DNA of 34,354 nt from Planctomycetota bacterium (GCA_029259655.1 JAJDET010000068.1:1-34354); one strand, 5' to 3'; counted from the first letter of the stretch, positions 17,579-25,940 are shown. Notes: generated by a model not told the origin, from the letters alone. Made by a program: numbers and translations.

Positions 17579-19738
17579 ATGGTTCAGCGACCCCCCCTCT
17601 GTCGAGAGCGCCCCCCTGTGCCGAGTGGGCGGCGCGTCGGAATACCCGGTCTCGTCGCCGCGGCGAGCCTGGCTCTCTCGTGCGCGAGCGGTGGATCCCT
17701 GCCCGAGGATCCGGGCGTCGTGTCACTCCCGGGTCCGAGTGCGCTCGGCGCGCCGATCGAGATCCCCGTGGGCGACGTCCACCAGGAGATCCGAACGCTG
17801 GAGGACATGCGGGACGCGACGGACGGACGGCTCTTCGAGCTCCTCGCGGAGGCCGAGGACGAGGGTGTTCGGGCACGCGCCGCGACGGCTCTCGGCCGCA
17901 TGCCCTTCCCGGAGTACGGCACGGAGGTGACGGCCCCACTGTGTCAAGCGCTGGAGGACGCGTCGCCGAGAGTCCGCGCAGCGGTGGCGTTCGCTCTCGG
18001 CTGTCGAGAGGATCCTGACAGCGCGGACGTGCTGCTGTCCTACTGGAGCGACTCCGACCCCGAAGTTCGCGCGCGGATCGTGGAGGCGGCCGCACGCGTC
18101 GAGACGCCTCCGATTCGAACGCGCGTGCTGCGCAGCCTCCAGGATCCCGAGCTCGTCGTTCGGCTGGCGGCGCTTCGTGCCTGCGCGCTCTGGGATCGCG
18201 CTTCGCCGGACGCGAGGGACGTGGACAGCACGCTGCTCAACGCGATGAGTCCGTACTCGGATGCGACCGGTCAGCGCCTCGAACCGGATCCCGAGATCGT
18301 GTGGCTCGCGCTCTTCGCGCTCTCGCGACGATCGGCCGAGACGGGCCGCGGCGCATTCCTGGAGCACGTCGATTCCGAGGACGCGCGCGCACGCATCTTC
18401 GCCGTGCGCGGGCTCTCGCGCATCGAACCCTCGCAAGAGGGAACGCGAGCCCTGGTCGAGGCCCTCGCCGACGACGATTGGCGCGTCGCCACCGAGGCCG
18501 CGGTCGGTCTGGGCGGGAGCCGCCAGGAGACGGCCATCCCTCCCCTGCTCGCAGCGATCGAGCACGACAACCCGCACGTGAGGCGACGGGCCGTGGAAGG
18601 CCTGCGCCACTTCCCCACCCAGAGCACCGAGATCCTGCCCCTGGTCTGGCGCAGCATGCAGGACCTCTCGGGGAGCGTGCGCGCCGCCGCGCTCCTCACG
18701 CTGGCGAAGCTCACCGACGGGGCCGAGGCCTCGCGGATCCTGGCCGAGGTCGCCGAGGACCGAGACCCCGTGGTCCGGGCCGGAGTGGCGCGAGCGGCCT
18801 CGGAGGCGCTCGAGAGCTTCCGGGCCCTCCCTCTGCTCGAGAAGCTCGCGGCGGACCCGGCGCCCTTCGTCTCCACGGCGGCGCTCGACGGGCTCAAACG
18901 GCACCCGACACCGCGAGCACGCGCGATCCTCCTCGAGTACCTGGAGAGCAACGACAACGGTCGTCGCCTGCAGTCCATCCTCTCCCTGTCGCACGAGGAG
19001 AACGGGCGGGCGTCGGACGTCCCGGCTCTGATCGGTGTGCTGAACACTTCGACCGGGGACGTCTCCTCGGAGATCGCGTTCAACGCGCTCCGGAGCCTGG
19101 GCGAGCTCGGCGGAGACGAGGCGCGGGAGGCCGTGGCCGGCGCTCTCGAACACGACAACCCCTTCGTGCGGCGCGTGGCCACGCAGGTCCTCGAGCGCGA
19201 CTTCGGCGTCCCGACGTCCGGCCGCGACCGGCCGCGACCGGCCCGGAGCACGGAAGAAACGCCACTGGCCTTGCCCGGGCGTGACTACTCCGCCTGGAAG
19301 CGGAATCCGATCGCGGAGATCGTCACGTCGCGCGGCACGCTGACCTTCGAGCTCCTCTCCGCCGAAACACCGGTCCACGTCTACAACTTCGTTCAGCTCG
19401 CGCGCGACGATCACTACGACGGTCTCTCCTTCCACCGCGTCGTGCCCGACTTCGTGATCCAGGGCGGCGACTACCGTGGAGACGGGAACGGATCCCTGAG
19501 CTGGCGCGGGACGGCCCTCGGCCAGGAGTTCACGCCCCGACCGTACGTGCGAGGCTCGCTGGGCATGCCCCGCAACGAGGACTTCGACAGCGGCGGAAGC
19601 CAGTTCTTCGTCACGCACCGCGACACTCCGCACCTCGACGGGCGCTACACGCTGTTCGGGGTCCTGCTCGACGGCGGCGAGGTGCTCGACTCGATCGAGG
19701 TCGGTGACGCGATCCTCGACGTGCGCATCACCGAGTAA
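17579..19738 (+). CDS. HEAT-repeat / cyclophilin-type peptidyl-prolyl isomerase fusion, probably exported
   Basis: A 719-aa protein. The N-terminus has a basic stretch, a hydrophobic segment (GLVAAASLALSCASGG) and a possible but non-ideal lipobox ending at Cys, so it is likely a lipoprotein or secreted. Residues about 85-550 are about a dozen HEAT-like repeats (for example DEGVRARAATALGRM, DASPRVRAAVAFALG, DPVVRAGVARAASEAL). After a linker with a duplicated CGGCCGCGAC run, residues about 577-719 form a cyclophilin domain with FHRVVPDFVIQGGDYRGDGNG, GSLGMPRNEDFDSGGSQFFV and YTLFGVLLDG. The active-site Arg of FHRV and Gln of FVIQGGD are kept, so isomerase activity is expected. The repeats probably bind client proteins. 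ATG 17579 is used; a GTG a few codons in is possible. It shares a 150-bp gap with divergent ribBA. Confidence 0.88.
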   Translation: MVQRPPLCRERPPVPSGRRVGIPGLVAAASLALSCASGGSLPEDPGVVSLPGPSALGAPIEIPVGDVHQEIRTLEDMRDATDGRLFELLAEAEDEGVRARAATALGRMPFPEYGTEVTAPLCQALEDASPRVRAAVAFALGCREDPDSADVLLSYWSDSDPEVRARIVEAAARVETPPIRTRVLRSLQDPELVVRLAALRACALWDRASPDARDVDSTLLNAMSPYSDATGQRLEPDPEIVWLALFALSRRSAETGRGAFLEHVDSEDARARIFAVRGLSRIEPSQEGTRALVEALADDDWRVATEAAVGLGGSRQETAIPPLLAAIEHDNPHVRRRAVEGLRHFPTQSTEILPLVWRSMQDLSGSVRAAALLTLAKLTDGAEASRILAEVAEDRDPVVRAGVARAASEALESFRALPLLEKLAADPAPFVSTAALDGLKRHPTPRARAILLEYLESNDNGRRLQSILSLSHEENGRASDVPALIGVLNTSTGDVSSEIAFNALRSLGELGGDEAREAVAGALEHDNPFVRRVATQVLERDFGVPTSGRDRPRPARSTEETPLALPGRDYSAWKRNPIAEIVTSRGTLTFELLSAETPVHVYNFVQLARDDHYDGLSFHRVVPDFVIQGGDYRGDGNGSLSWRGTALGQEFTPRPYVRGSLGMPRNEDFDSGGSQFFVTHRDTPHLDGRYTLFGVLLDGGEVLDSIEVGDAILDVRITE

Positions 19739-19806
19739 GGGCGAGGCGCGGAGGCGACTGTGGAAGAGCCGTGGGGAGCTTCTGGACAGGTCGTGGAGCG
19801 GTCCCG

Positions 19807-19818
19807 GGGGCTAGCCCC
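19807..19818. repeat. Perfect palindrome GGGGCTAGCCCC
   Basis: A 12-bp perfect palindrome centred on CTAG, in the 252-bp gap between the HEAT-cyclophilin gene and the protease gene. It lies about 70 bp after the stop. It may be a small terminator hairpin or a remnant of CTAG-targeted insertion; it has no spacer, so it would need to open to form a hairpin loop. Confidence 0.35.
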
Positions 19819-19877
19819 AAGGGCCTCACAGACAGGGACTTAGGGCGCCGCCCTGGTCGGGGAGGGAATGTGGAGAA

Positions 19878-19909
19878 CCCGGGGACTCGGGGGAGCCCGA
19901 GTTCTCGGG
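19878..19909 (+). terminator. Likely intrinsic terminator after the HEAT-cyclophilin gene
   Basis: CCCGGGGACTCGGG and CCCGAGTTCTCGGG pair over 14 bp, two of them G-U wobbles, around a 4-nt loop (GGAG). A T-richer stretch (ACTTGGTTTGATT) follows on the plus strand. It lies about 140 bp after the stop and about 80 bp before the protease start, which separates the two plus-strand genes into different transcripts. Confidence 0.55.
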
Positions 19910-19990
19910 GACTTGGTTTGATTCCGTCCGAACGGGGAGCCGATAGCGGTGCGACGACCATCCCCAGGTCGGAGCAACCGGGAGTCCCCG

Positions 19991-21184
19991 ATGATGTACC
20001 GCATCCCGCTCGCCCTCACCCTCACAGCATTCGGCTTCCTCGGATACGTCGGAGTGCATGGCATCGACGCCGTGCAGTTGCGCATCGACGAGATCGAGCG
20101 CTCTTCGATCGAGGAAGGTCGCTTCGCGACGGAGCTCGCGAAGGAGTTCCACCGCGCCCTCGAAGAGCTCGAACGGCTACGGGCCGAGATGGAGACGACG
20201 CGCCCGGCGATCGACCAGGTGAGCGGCGTCGCGAACCGACTCGAGGACACCGAGGGTCGTCTCTCGTCGATCGCACACACCGTGGAGCAGCAGAAAGAGC
20301 GGCTGGAGCTCGTCTCGAGCGCGCAGGAGGGATTCGACCCCGAGATGCTCGACGCGAACGTGCGCGACCTCTCCGAACGCTGGGACGAGGTCTACACGAT
20401 GGCCGCCTCGGCGGCCGAGCTCGCCGGCGAGAGTCGCGTGCTCCTCGCGGAGCTCGATCGCGAGCTCGGTGCCGATCGCAACGTGGTCGCCATGTGGAGC
20501 TCGCTCCTCGGCCCCGTGGTCCAGCTCGCCGGCGAGGACAGCATCGGGAGCGGTATCGTCATCCGCGGTCCGATCGAGGGTGGCGCGGCAGAGCAAGTCG
20601 ACTACGTCCTCACCGCCTGGCACGTCGTGCGCGACATTCAGGGGAGCCTGTACAACAGGGAGATGCCGGTTCCGGTGGCCATCTACCTGAACGAGACCAC
20701 GACGCGCCAGGAGACGGCCACTCTGCTCGACTTCGACGCAGAGATCGACGTCGCGCTCCTCCGGCTGGACATGGTAGACCTCGTCGAGAACACCGCCCGG
20801 CTCGGTCGGCACGACCGGCTGAGACAGCTCGAGATCTTCGATCCGGTCTACGCGGTCGGTTGCCCGCTCGGGAACGACCCGATCCCGACCCTGGGTGAGG
20901 TGTCGGCCACACAGCACGACGTCGACGGCGCCACCTATCTGATGATCAGCGCCCCGACCTACGTCGGGAACTCGGGCGGCGGCATCTTCGACGCGCACAC
21001 CTTCGAGCTCCTGGGTGTGTTCTCGAAGGTCTACACGCACGGCTCGCTGCGGCCGACGATCGTGACGCACATGGGGCTCGTGACGCCGCTGCAGGTCGTC
21101 TACGACTGGATGGAGACGACCAACTACGGGTTCCTCGTGCCCGATGACGAAGCCGAGGCCGCGCTCGCCTCCGCTCCGAAGTAG
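19991..21184 (+). CDS. Membrane-anchored trypsin-like serine protease (HtrA/S1-type)
   Basis: A 397-aa protein. Residues about 4-22 form an N-terminal membrane anchor (IPLALTLTAFGFLGYVGVHG). Residues about 25-165 are charged and helical with heptad-like spacing, probably a coiled coil (LEELERLRAEMETTRPAI, then EQQKERLELVSS). The C-terminal part is a trypsin-like protease with catalytic His211 in TAWHVV, Asp253 in EIDVALLRL and Ser328 in VGNSGGGIFD. No PDZ domain follows, unlike DegP. ATG 19991 is chosen because GGGAG lies about 7 nt upstream; the next codon is also ATG. The coiled coil probably oligomerises the enzyme or reaches across the periplasm. It ends 12 bp from the convergent purH stop. 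Confidence 0.88.
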   Translation: MMYRIPLALTLTAFGFLGYVGVHGIDAVQLRIDEIERSSIEEGRFATELAKEFHRALEELERLRAEMETTRPAIDQVSGVANRLEDTEGRLSSIAHTVEQQKERLELVSSAQEGFDPEMLDANVRDLSERWDEVYTMAASAAELAGESRVLLAELDRELGADRNVVAMWSSLLGPVVQLAGEDSIGSGIVIRGPIEGGAAEQVDYVLTAWHVVRDIQGSLYNREMPVPVAIYLNETTTRQETATLLDFDAEIDVALLRLDMVDLVENTARLGRHDRLRQLEIFDPVYAVGCPLGNDPIPTLGEVSATQHDVDGATYLMISAPTYVGNSGGGIFDAHTFELLGVFSKVYTHGSLRPTIVTHMGLVTPLQVVYDWMETTNYGFLVPDDEAEAALASAPK

Positions 21185-21196
21185 CCCGTTCGGCGC

Positions 21197-22783
21197 TCAG
21201 TGGCGGAAGTGGCGCACGCCCGTGAACACCATCGGGACGCCGCGTGAATCGCAGGCCTCGACGACGGCGTCGTCGCGGACAGAGCCGCCGGGTTGCAGGA
21301 TGGCCGCGACGCCCGCGTCCATCGCCGCCTCGACGCCGTCGGGGAACGGGAAGAACGCGTCCGATGCGAGGACCGAGCCCGTGACCTCGTCGCCGGCTTT
21401 CTCGACGGCGATCTTCACCGAGTCGATCCGGCTCATCTGACCCGCGCCGACGCCGAGGACACGCTCGTCCTTCGCGATGACGATTGCGTTCGACTTCACG
21501 TGCTTGCCGACGAGGTTGGCGAACAGGAGATCGGCGAGCTGCCCATCGGTCGGCTGTGCCTTCGTCGCGGTGCGGCAGTCTCCGGACGTCTCGCCCGCGA
21601 GGTCGCGCCCCTGGAGCAGGAAGCCGCCGACGAGCCGCTTGAGCTCGAAGTCGGACGCGGCCCGGGACGTCGGTCCGAAGTCGCCGCAGGCCAGGAGCCG
21701 CACGTTCTTGCCCCACTTGGGCACGGTGCGCAGGTGCTCGAAGGCGTCGTCCTCGAACGCGGGGGCGATGACGGCCTCGACGAAGCGGTTCTCGGACGTG
21801 AGGAACTTCGCGCAGGCCAGGTCGATCGGCCGGTTCAGCGCCAGGACCGAGCCGAAGGCGGAGAGCGGATCCCCGGCCCAGGCCTGCTCCAGCGCGTCGG
21901 CCAGCCGATCCGCGACCGCCGCGCCGCAGGGGTTGTTGTGCTTGACGACGCAGACGAAGGGGCGCTCGAACTCCTTGGCCAGCGCGAGCGCCGCGTCGAG
22001 GTCGACCAGGTTGTTGTAGGAGAGCGCCTTCCCGTTCAGCACGTCCGCCGTCGCCACGCTCGGCTCCGCGCCCCCCGCCACGTCGTAGAAAGCAGCAGCC
22101 TGGTGGGGGTTCTCGCCGTAGCGCAGGACGGAGCGGAGCTTCCCGGCAAGGGCGTAGGAGCCGGGGTGCGGGTCGTCGGTCCGACCGTCACCGACTTCCT
22201 GGCGGAAGAGCCAGTCCGCAATGGCCGCGTCGTAGCGAGCCGTGAGCTGGAACGCCTTGACGGCGAGCTCGCGACGGAAGCCGTCGGTGAGAGCACCGGC
22301 GTTCTTCTCCATCTCGTCCATCACGCGCCCGTAGTCGCCCGGGTCGGTGACGATCCCCACGGCGCCGTGGTTCTTGGCCGCCGAGCGCACCATCGAGGGG
22401 CCGCCGATGTCGATCTGCTCGACGGCCTCGGCCCGCGTCGTCCCCTCGTTCGCGACGGTCTCTTCGAACGGATAGAGGTTCACGACGACGAGGTCGATGC
22501 GACCGATGGAATGGTCCTTCATGGCCGCGACGTGTCCGGCATCGTCGCGGAGAGCCAGGATCCCTCCGTGGATCTTGGGGTGGAGCGTCTTGACGCGTCC
22601 GTCCATCATCTCCGGGAAGTCGGTGTAGTCCGAGACTTCCCGCACGCGGATGCCGGCCTCGGTGAGCACGCGATGGGTGCCTCCGGTCGACAGGATCTCG
22701 ACCCCGCGCTGGTCCAGGAAGCGCGCGAGGCTCTCGATGCCGCTCTTGTCGGAAACGCTGATCAGGGCCCGTTCGATCTTCAT
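21197..22783 (-). CDS. purH: Bifunctional AICAR transformylase / IMP cyclohydrolase
   Basis: A 528-aa PurH catalysing the last two steps of IMP synthesis: formyl transfer to AICAR, then ring closure. The N-terminal cyclohydrolase domain has ALISVSDKSGIESLARFL, STGGTHRVL, the GRVKTLHPKIHGGIL block and VVVNLYPFEETVA. The transformylase domain has LRYGENPHQAAAFY, the catalytic KHNNPCGAA, and SDAFFPFPDGVEAAMDAGV; the C-terminus ends in the family's FTGVRHFRH. Length and start are typical. TAGAAT lies 40 nt upstream on the same strand as a -10 box. A MITE-like element sits immediately upstream of that promoter. Confidence 0.97.
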   Translation of the reverse strand: MKIERALISVSDKSGIESLARFLDQRGVEILSTGGTHRVLTEAGIRVREVSDYTDFPEMMDGRVKTLHPKIHGGILALRDDAGHVAAMKDHSIGRIDLVVVNLYPFEETVANEGTTRAEAVEQIDIGGPSMVRSAAKNHGAVGIVTDPGDYGRVMDEMEKNAGALTDGFRRELAVKAFQLTARYDAAIADWLFRQEVGDGRTDDPHPGSYALAGKLRSVLRYGENPHQAAAFYDVAGGAEPSVATADVLNGKALSYNNLVDLDAALALAKEFERPFVCVVKHNNPCGAAVADRLADALEQAWAGDPLSAFGSVLALNRPIDLACAKFLTSENRFVEAVIAPAFEDDAFEHLRTVPKWGKNVRLLACGDFGPTSRAASDFELKRLVGGFLLQGRDLAGETSGDCRTATKAQPTDGQLADLLFANLVGKHVKSNAIVIAKDERVLGVGAGQMSRIDSVKIAVEKAGDEVTGSVLASDAFFPFPDGVEAAMDAGVAAILQPGGSVRDDAVVEACDSRGVPMVFTGVRHFRH

Positions 22784-22822
22784 GGGATGGCGGTACGGCT
22801 CTTCGAAAGCTCTGGAAACGGC

Positions 22823-22828
22823 ATTCTA
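22823..22828 (-). promoter_or_regulatory. purH: -10 box TAGAAT of purH
   Basis: CTAGAAT on the minus strand ends 39 nt before the purH ATG, giving a leader of roughly 30 nt. The MITE-like element begins 25 bp further upstream, so its inserted sequence would directly abut or replace the -35 region. No PurR-like operator is visible. Confidence 0.5.
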
Positions 22829-22853
22829 GCAGCGCGGCTTCCGGGCACGAACC

Positions 22854-23057
22854 CTAGCCCGCATCCCTCACGGGGTCGTGAGCCAGAACGCCTCGAGTCG
22901 GTTCCTGCTGGTGCTTTGCGGGTGCCGGCCCCGCAGTCGACCTTGAACAGGTCGTCGAGGACGCCGGTGCGCGCAAAGTGCCGGCAGGAGCCGAGAGGCC
23001 GGCGCAGCCGGCCGTTCGTGGTGTTCTGGCCGCGAACACGTGAGGGATGCGGGCTAG
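22854..23057. mobile_element. MITE-like hairpin element flanked by CTAG, between purH and prfB
   Basis: A 204-bp segment begins CTAGCCCGCATCCCTCAC and ends with its exact reverse complement (18 bp, 22854-22871 and 23040-23057). Inner blocks also pair: GCCAGAAC with GTTCTGGC, and TCCTGC..GGTGCTTTGCG..G with C..CGCAAAGTGCC..GCAGGA, so almost the whole element folds into one imperfect hairpin. CTAG at each end is best read as a 4-bp target duplication, leaving 14-bp terminal inverted repeats. No protein is encoded. This is the build of a miniature inverted-repeat transposable element that moves with a transposase encoded elsewhere. The right CTAG supplies the TAG stop of prfB. Confidence 0.65.
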
Positions 23058-24164
23058 TCTGCGGCTCCGCCCTTCTTGCGCAGGTAGGCCGCGATGAACT
23101 CGTCGAGGTCACCGTCGAGCACGGCGTTGATGTTCCCGACACTGTGGCTCGTGCGGTGGTCCTTCACGAGCTGGTTCGGGTGCATGAAGTACGAGCGGAT
23201 CTGGCTGCCCCAGGCGATCTCGCCCTTCTCGCCGTACATCGCCGACATCTCCGCATCGCGCTCGCTCTCGTGCATCTTCAGCACCTTCGCCTTGAGCAGC
23301 TTGAGCGCCATGGTGCGGTTCTTGTGCTGGCTGCGCTCGTTCTGGCAGCGCACGACGATCCCGGTGGGTATGTGCGTCATGCGAACTGCCGACTCGGTCT
23401 TGTTGACGTGCTGTCCGCCCGCACCGCCCGCGCGCATCGTGTCGACCCTGATGTCGGCCTCGTCGAGCTCGACCTCGACGGCATCGTCGATCTCGGGCGT
23501 GACGTCGACGGAGCTGAAGGCGGTGTGCCTGCGAGCCTGGCTGTCGAACGGGCTGATCCGGACCAGCCGGTGGACGCCCGTCTCCGCCTTCAGATAGCCG
23601 AACGCGTAGGGACCGCGGATCCGGAGCGTGGCCGTGCGGATCCCGCCTTCGGGTTCCGAGACGAGCTCGATCTCCTCCACCTTGAACTTCTGGCGCTCGG
23701 CCCAGCGGCCGTACATGCGCAGCAGGATGGAGGCCCAGTCGCAGGCATCGACGCCGCCGGCCCCTGCGTTGATCTGGAGGAAGGCGCCGGCCTTGTCGTG
23801 CTCGCCGCCGAGCATGACGCGAAACTCGAGCGCGTCGACTTCCCGGTCGATGTCAGCGGCGAGACGTTCGAGCTCGCCGAGCACCTCGTCCTCGCCGAGC
23901 TCGCCACCGAGCTCGACGTACTGGTCGACGTCCTCGAGGGCCTGCTCGACCTTGCGTACGGGCTCGACAGCGCCCTTGCAGAGCTTCAGCTCCGACACGA
24001 GGCTCTGCGCGCGTTCCTGGTCCGACCAGAAGTCCGCCTGCGTCTGGAGCTGCTCGATCTCCGTCAGCCGTTTCGAGAGAGCATCGTAGTCAAAGACCCT
24101 CCTTCAGCTGTTGAAGGCGGCGCTTCGCGGCAAGGGCCCGATCTTGATACTCGCTGACGCTCAT
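23054..24164 (-). CDS. prfB: Peptide chain release factor 2, expressed by programmed +1 frameshift
   Basis: RF2 ends translation at UGA and UAA. The gene is in two frames: 24 codons from ATG 24164 to an in-frame TGA (24092-24090), then, after a +1 slip at CTT, 345 codons to TAG 23054, giving 369 aa (E. coli RF2 is 365). The joined sequence reads ..[16 protein letters not shown].., matching the family. The anticodon-like SPF motif is in [15 protein letters not shown], and the peptidyl-hydrolysis motif GGQ is at 249-251 ([15 protein letters not shown]). A TACAAT -10 box ends 7 nt before the ATG, so the mRNA is predicted leaderless. The stop codon lies in the CTAG end of the MITE-like element. 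Confidence 0.96.
24089..24104 (-). promoter_or_regulatory. prfB: prfB programmed +1 frameshift site
   Basis: On the minus strand the site reads AAGGAGGGTCTTTGAC. It has an internal Shine-Dalgarno-like AAGGAGG, then CTT slipping onto TTT, then the in-frame TGA followed by C, the weakest stop context. This is the classic RF2 autoregulatory signal: low RF2 delays termination at UGA and favours the shift to GAC. Confidence 0.95.
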
Positions 24165-24171
24165 GGGCGGG

Positions 24172-24177
24172 ATTGTA
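24172..24177 (-). promoter_or_regulatory. prfB: -10 box TACAAT of prfB
   Basis: TACAAT on the minus strand ends 7 nt before the prfB ATG. Transcription would begin at or next to the A of ATG, so the mRNA should be leaderless. The intrinsic terminator for the upstream gene ends about 37 nt before it, which keeps this promoter independent. Confidence 0.55.
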
Positions 24178-24214
24178 GTCTCCGCCGGCGAGGAGAGAAG
24201 GTCACCCGGAGGCC

Positions 24215-24249
24215 AAAAAGAGCGGACCCCTCCGCGAAGAGGGGCCCGC
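24215..24249 (-). terminator. Intrinsic terminator for the aminopeptidase transcript
   Basis: On the minus strand GCGGGCCCCTC pairs with GAGGGGTCCGC over 11 positions with one mismatch and a 6-nt loop, followed by TCTTTTTGG. This is a standard rho-independent terminator. It ends transcription coming from the Xaa-Pro aminopeptidase gene and shields the prfB promoter just beyond it. Confidence 0.85.
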
Positions 24250-24478
24250 AGGGCGAGACGGGCGCGGGCTGGTGCAGAACACGGTGCAGAGACTCGATCG
24301 CCCACGCCCGCCCCACGAAAGGCGAACGCCGGGAGGCGCGAGTTTCCCGGCGTTCCGTGCAGGTCCGTGGGCAGCAGAGGCTGCCGGTCCATCCGTCGGA
24401 GATCCGATCCCCCGGACCGGAGGGCAACGAGGCGAATCGGGGAGGGCCCGGAAGTCGTTTCTCGACTCGAACCGCCGA
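24250..24478 (-). other. Structured 3' region between the aminopeptidase stop and its terminator
   Basis: These 229 bases contain no convincing gene. On the minus strand they would form a long 3' untranslated segment ending at the terminator. GAACGCCGGGA (24324-24334) and TCCCGGCGTTC (24345-24355) make a perfect 11-bp hairpin with a 10-nt loop. GCCCACG near 24300 and CGTGGGC near 24367 can enclose it. This layout would suit a 3'-end-derived small RNA, but no known RNA family is recognised. Confidence 0.3.
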
Positions 24479-25906
24479 TCAGCGGGTGGCGCCGAGCACG
24501 TCGAGGAGGCCCGAGCTCGCGACGAGCGCCTCGACCTCCGCGCGTGCCTTGGGCACGTCGCCAGTCAGGATCTCGCAGCCGTCCTCGGTGATGACGACGA
24601 CGTCCTCGATGCGGATGCCGATCCCGGTCTCCGCGTCGTAGATCCCCGGCTCGATCGTGAAGGCCGTTCCCGGCACGAGCGGGAGAGTCTTCGAGCTGGC
24701 TCCCTCGCGCCGTGGACCGGGGTCGTGAACCTCCATCCCGATCCAGTGACAGGTCCCGTGCAGGATCAGCTCGCCGTAGCCGCGCTCGCGCAGGACCTCT
24801 TTCGCGGCCGCGTCCACGTCGCCCATCGTCCGCCCCGGTCGCGCCACGGCGATCCCGGCCTCCTGGGCCGCGAGGACGGCGTCGTACATCGCGGCGGCGC
24901 GCTCCGAGAACTTCCCGTTCACCGGCCACGTGCGCGTGATGTCGGTCGTGTAGTGGTCGAGCTCGCAACCGTAGTCGATGAGCAGGACCTCGCCTTCCTG
25001 CATCGTCCGGTCGTTGTCGTGGTAGTGCAGGACGCAGGAGTTCGCACCGGATCCGACGATCGCGTTGTAGGCGGGGCCCGCCGCGCCCTCGCGGACGTGA
25101 ACGAAGCTCATCAGGGCCTGGAGCTCCCACTCGCCGGTTCCGGGTGAGGTCGAGCGCATGGCCTCGGCCATCGCGAGGGCGCCCGCCCTCCCGGACCGCC
25201 GCATGGCCGCGATCTCCTCCTCGGTCTTCGTCCAGCGCATCTCGACGAGCTCCGCGCCGCAGTCCTTCGTCTCGACGCCGAAGTGCTCGACGAGTCCTGC
25301 CTCGAGCGCCTTGGCGCGGGTCTCGCGACCGTCGAGCGGGTCCTGGGCCCGCCTGACGTCGTGCTTCTCCGCGTAGTCCGAGGTCCCGGACATCGCGAGT
25401 GTCGGGTGCGAGGAGGTCCAGACGAGGTCCCCCTCCCGCAGGAGCTCCTCGAGGACTTCCATGAGCTTCGAGCTGGGGCGCACGTCGACGAAGCCGGTCA
25501 GCGTCTTCACCCAAGCGTCGTCACTGTCCCACAGCTCTCCCTCCCAGCGCTCCGCCCGCTCGTCCTGGTCGGGGAGGAAGAGGATCTCGCGGCCGGTCTT
25601 GGCGTCCATGAGGAGCGCCGCCTCGGGGCTCTCGATTCCGGTCAGGTACCAGAACTGCTTGTCCTGGCGGAAGGCCAGCGCGTCGCGCTCCTTGGGGAGG
25701 CCGCGAAAGAAGACCCAGCCTCGCTCGAGCCGGCGACGCAACTCCACACGGCGTCCCTTGTGGAACTCGCGACCGAGGCCGCACACCTGGGACCCGTCGC
25801 CGGGTCTCTCGATCGCGGGGAGCAACTCGTCCCCGACGATCTTCGCGGTCGGGACGGCGGGAGCAGAGACGAGGGCGAGGAGCGCGAGGGTCAGCGAGGT
25901 GTTCAT
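24479..25906 (-). CDS. Xaa-Pro aminopeptidase (M24B family), probably exported
   Basis: A 475-aa M24-type metallopeptidase that removes N-terminal residues before proline. The creatinase-like N-domain includes KQFWYLTGIESPEAALLMD. The pita-bread catalytic domain has all dinuclear metal ligands: two Asp in LIDYGCELDHYTTDITRTWPV (given as IDYGCELDHY and TTDITRTWPV), His in HGTCHWIGMEVHD, Glu in FTIEPGIY and Glu in RIEDVVVIT. ATG 25906 gives a hydrophobic start (MNTSLTLALLALVSAPAVP) resembling a signal peptide, though it lacks basic residues. An upstream ATG at 25942 overlaps the TAGAAT -10 box, so it is unlikely. It ends about 230 bp before its terminator. Confidence 0.92.
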   Translation of the reverse strand: MNTSLTLALLALVSAPAVPTAKIVGDELLPAIERPGDGSQVCGLGREFHKGRRVELRRRLERGWVFFRGLPKERDALAFRQDKQFWYLTGIESPEAALLMDAKTGREILFLPDQDERAERWEGELWDSDDAWVKTLTGFVDVRPSSKLMEVLEELLREGDLVWTSSHPTLAMSGTSDYAEKHDVRRAQDPLDGRETRAKALEAGLVEHFGVETKDCGAELVEMRWTKTEEEIAAMRRSGRAGALAMAEAMRSTSPGTGEWELQALMSFVHVREGAAGPAYNAIVGSGANSCVLHYHDNDRTMQEGEVLLIDYGCELDHYTTDITRTWPVNGKFSERAAAMYDAVLAAQEAGIAVARPGRTMGDVDAAAKEVLRERGYGELILHGTCHWIGMEVHDPGPRREGASSKTLPLVPGTAFTIEPGIYDAETGIGIRIEDVVVITEDGCEILTGDVPKARAEVEALVASSGLLDVLGATR

Positions 25907-25940
25907 CGTCGAGGTGATGGGGGGGGACGGGAGGACGTCC

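Noticed and set aside
22780-23142. A 120-codon minus-strand frame across the MITE-like element
   Set aside because: It crosses the whole inverted-repeat element and both gene edges; composition and context do not support coding.
21293-24157. A 954-codon plus-strand frame across purH, the MITE-like element and prfB
   Set aside because: It is antisense to two recognised genes and crosses a non-coding hairpin element; no motif is present.
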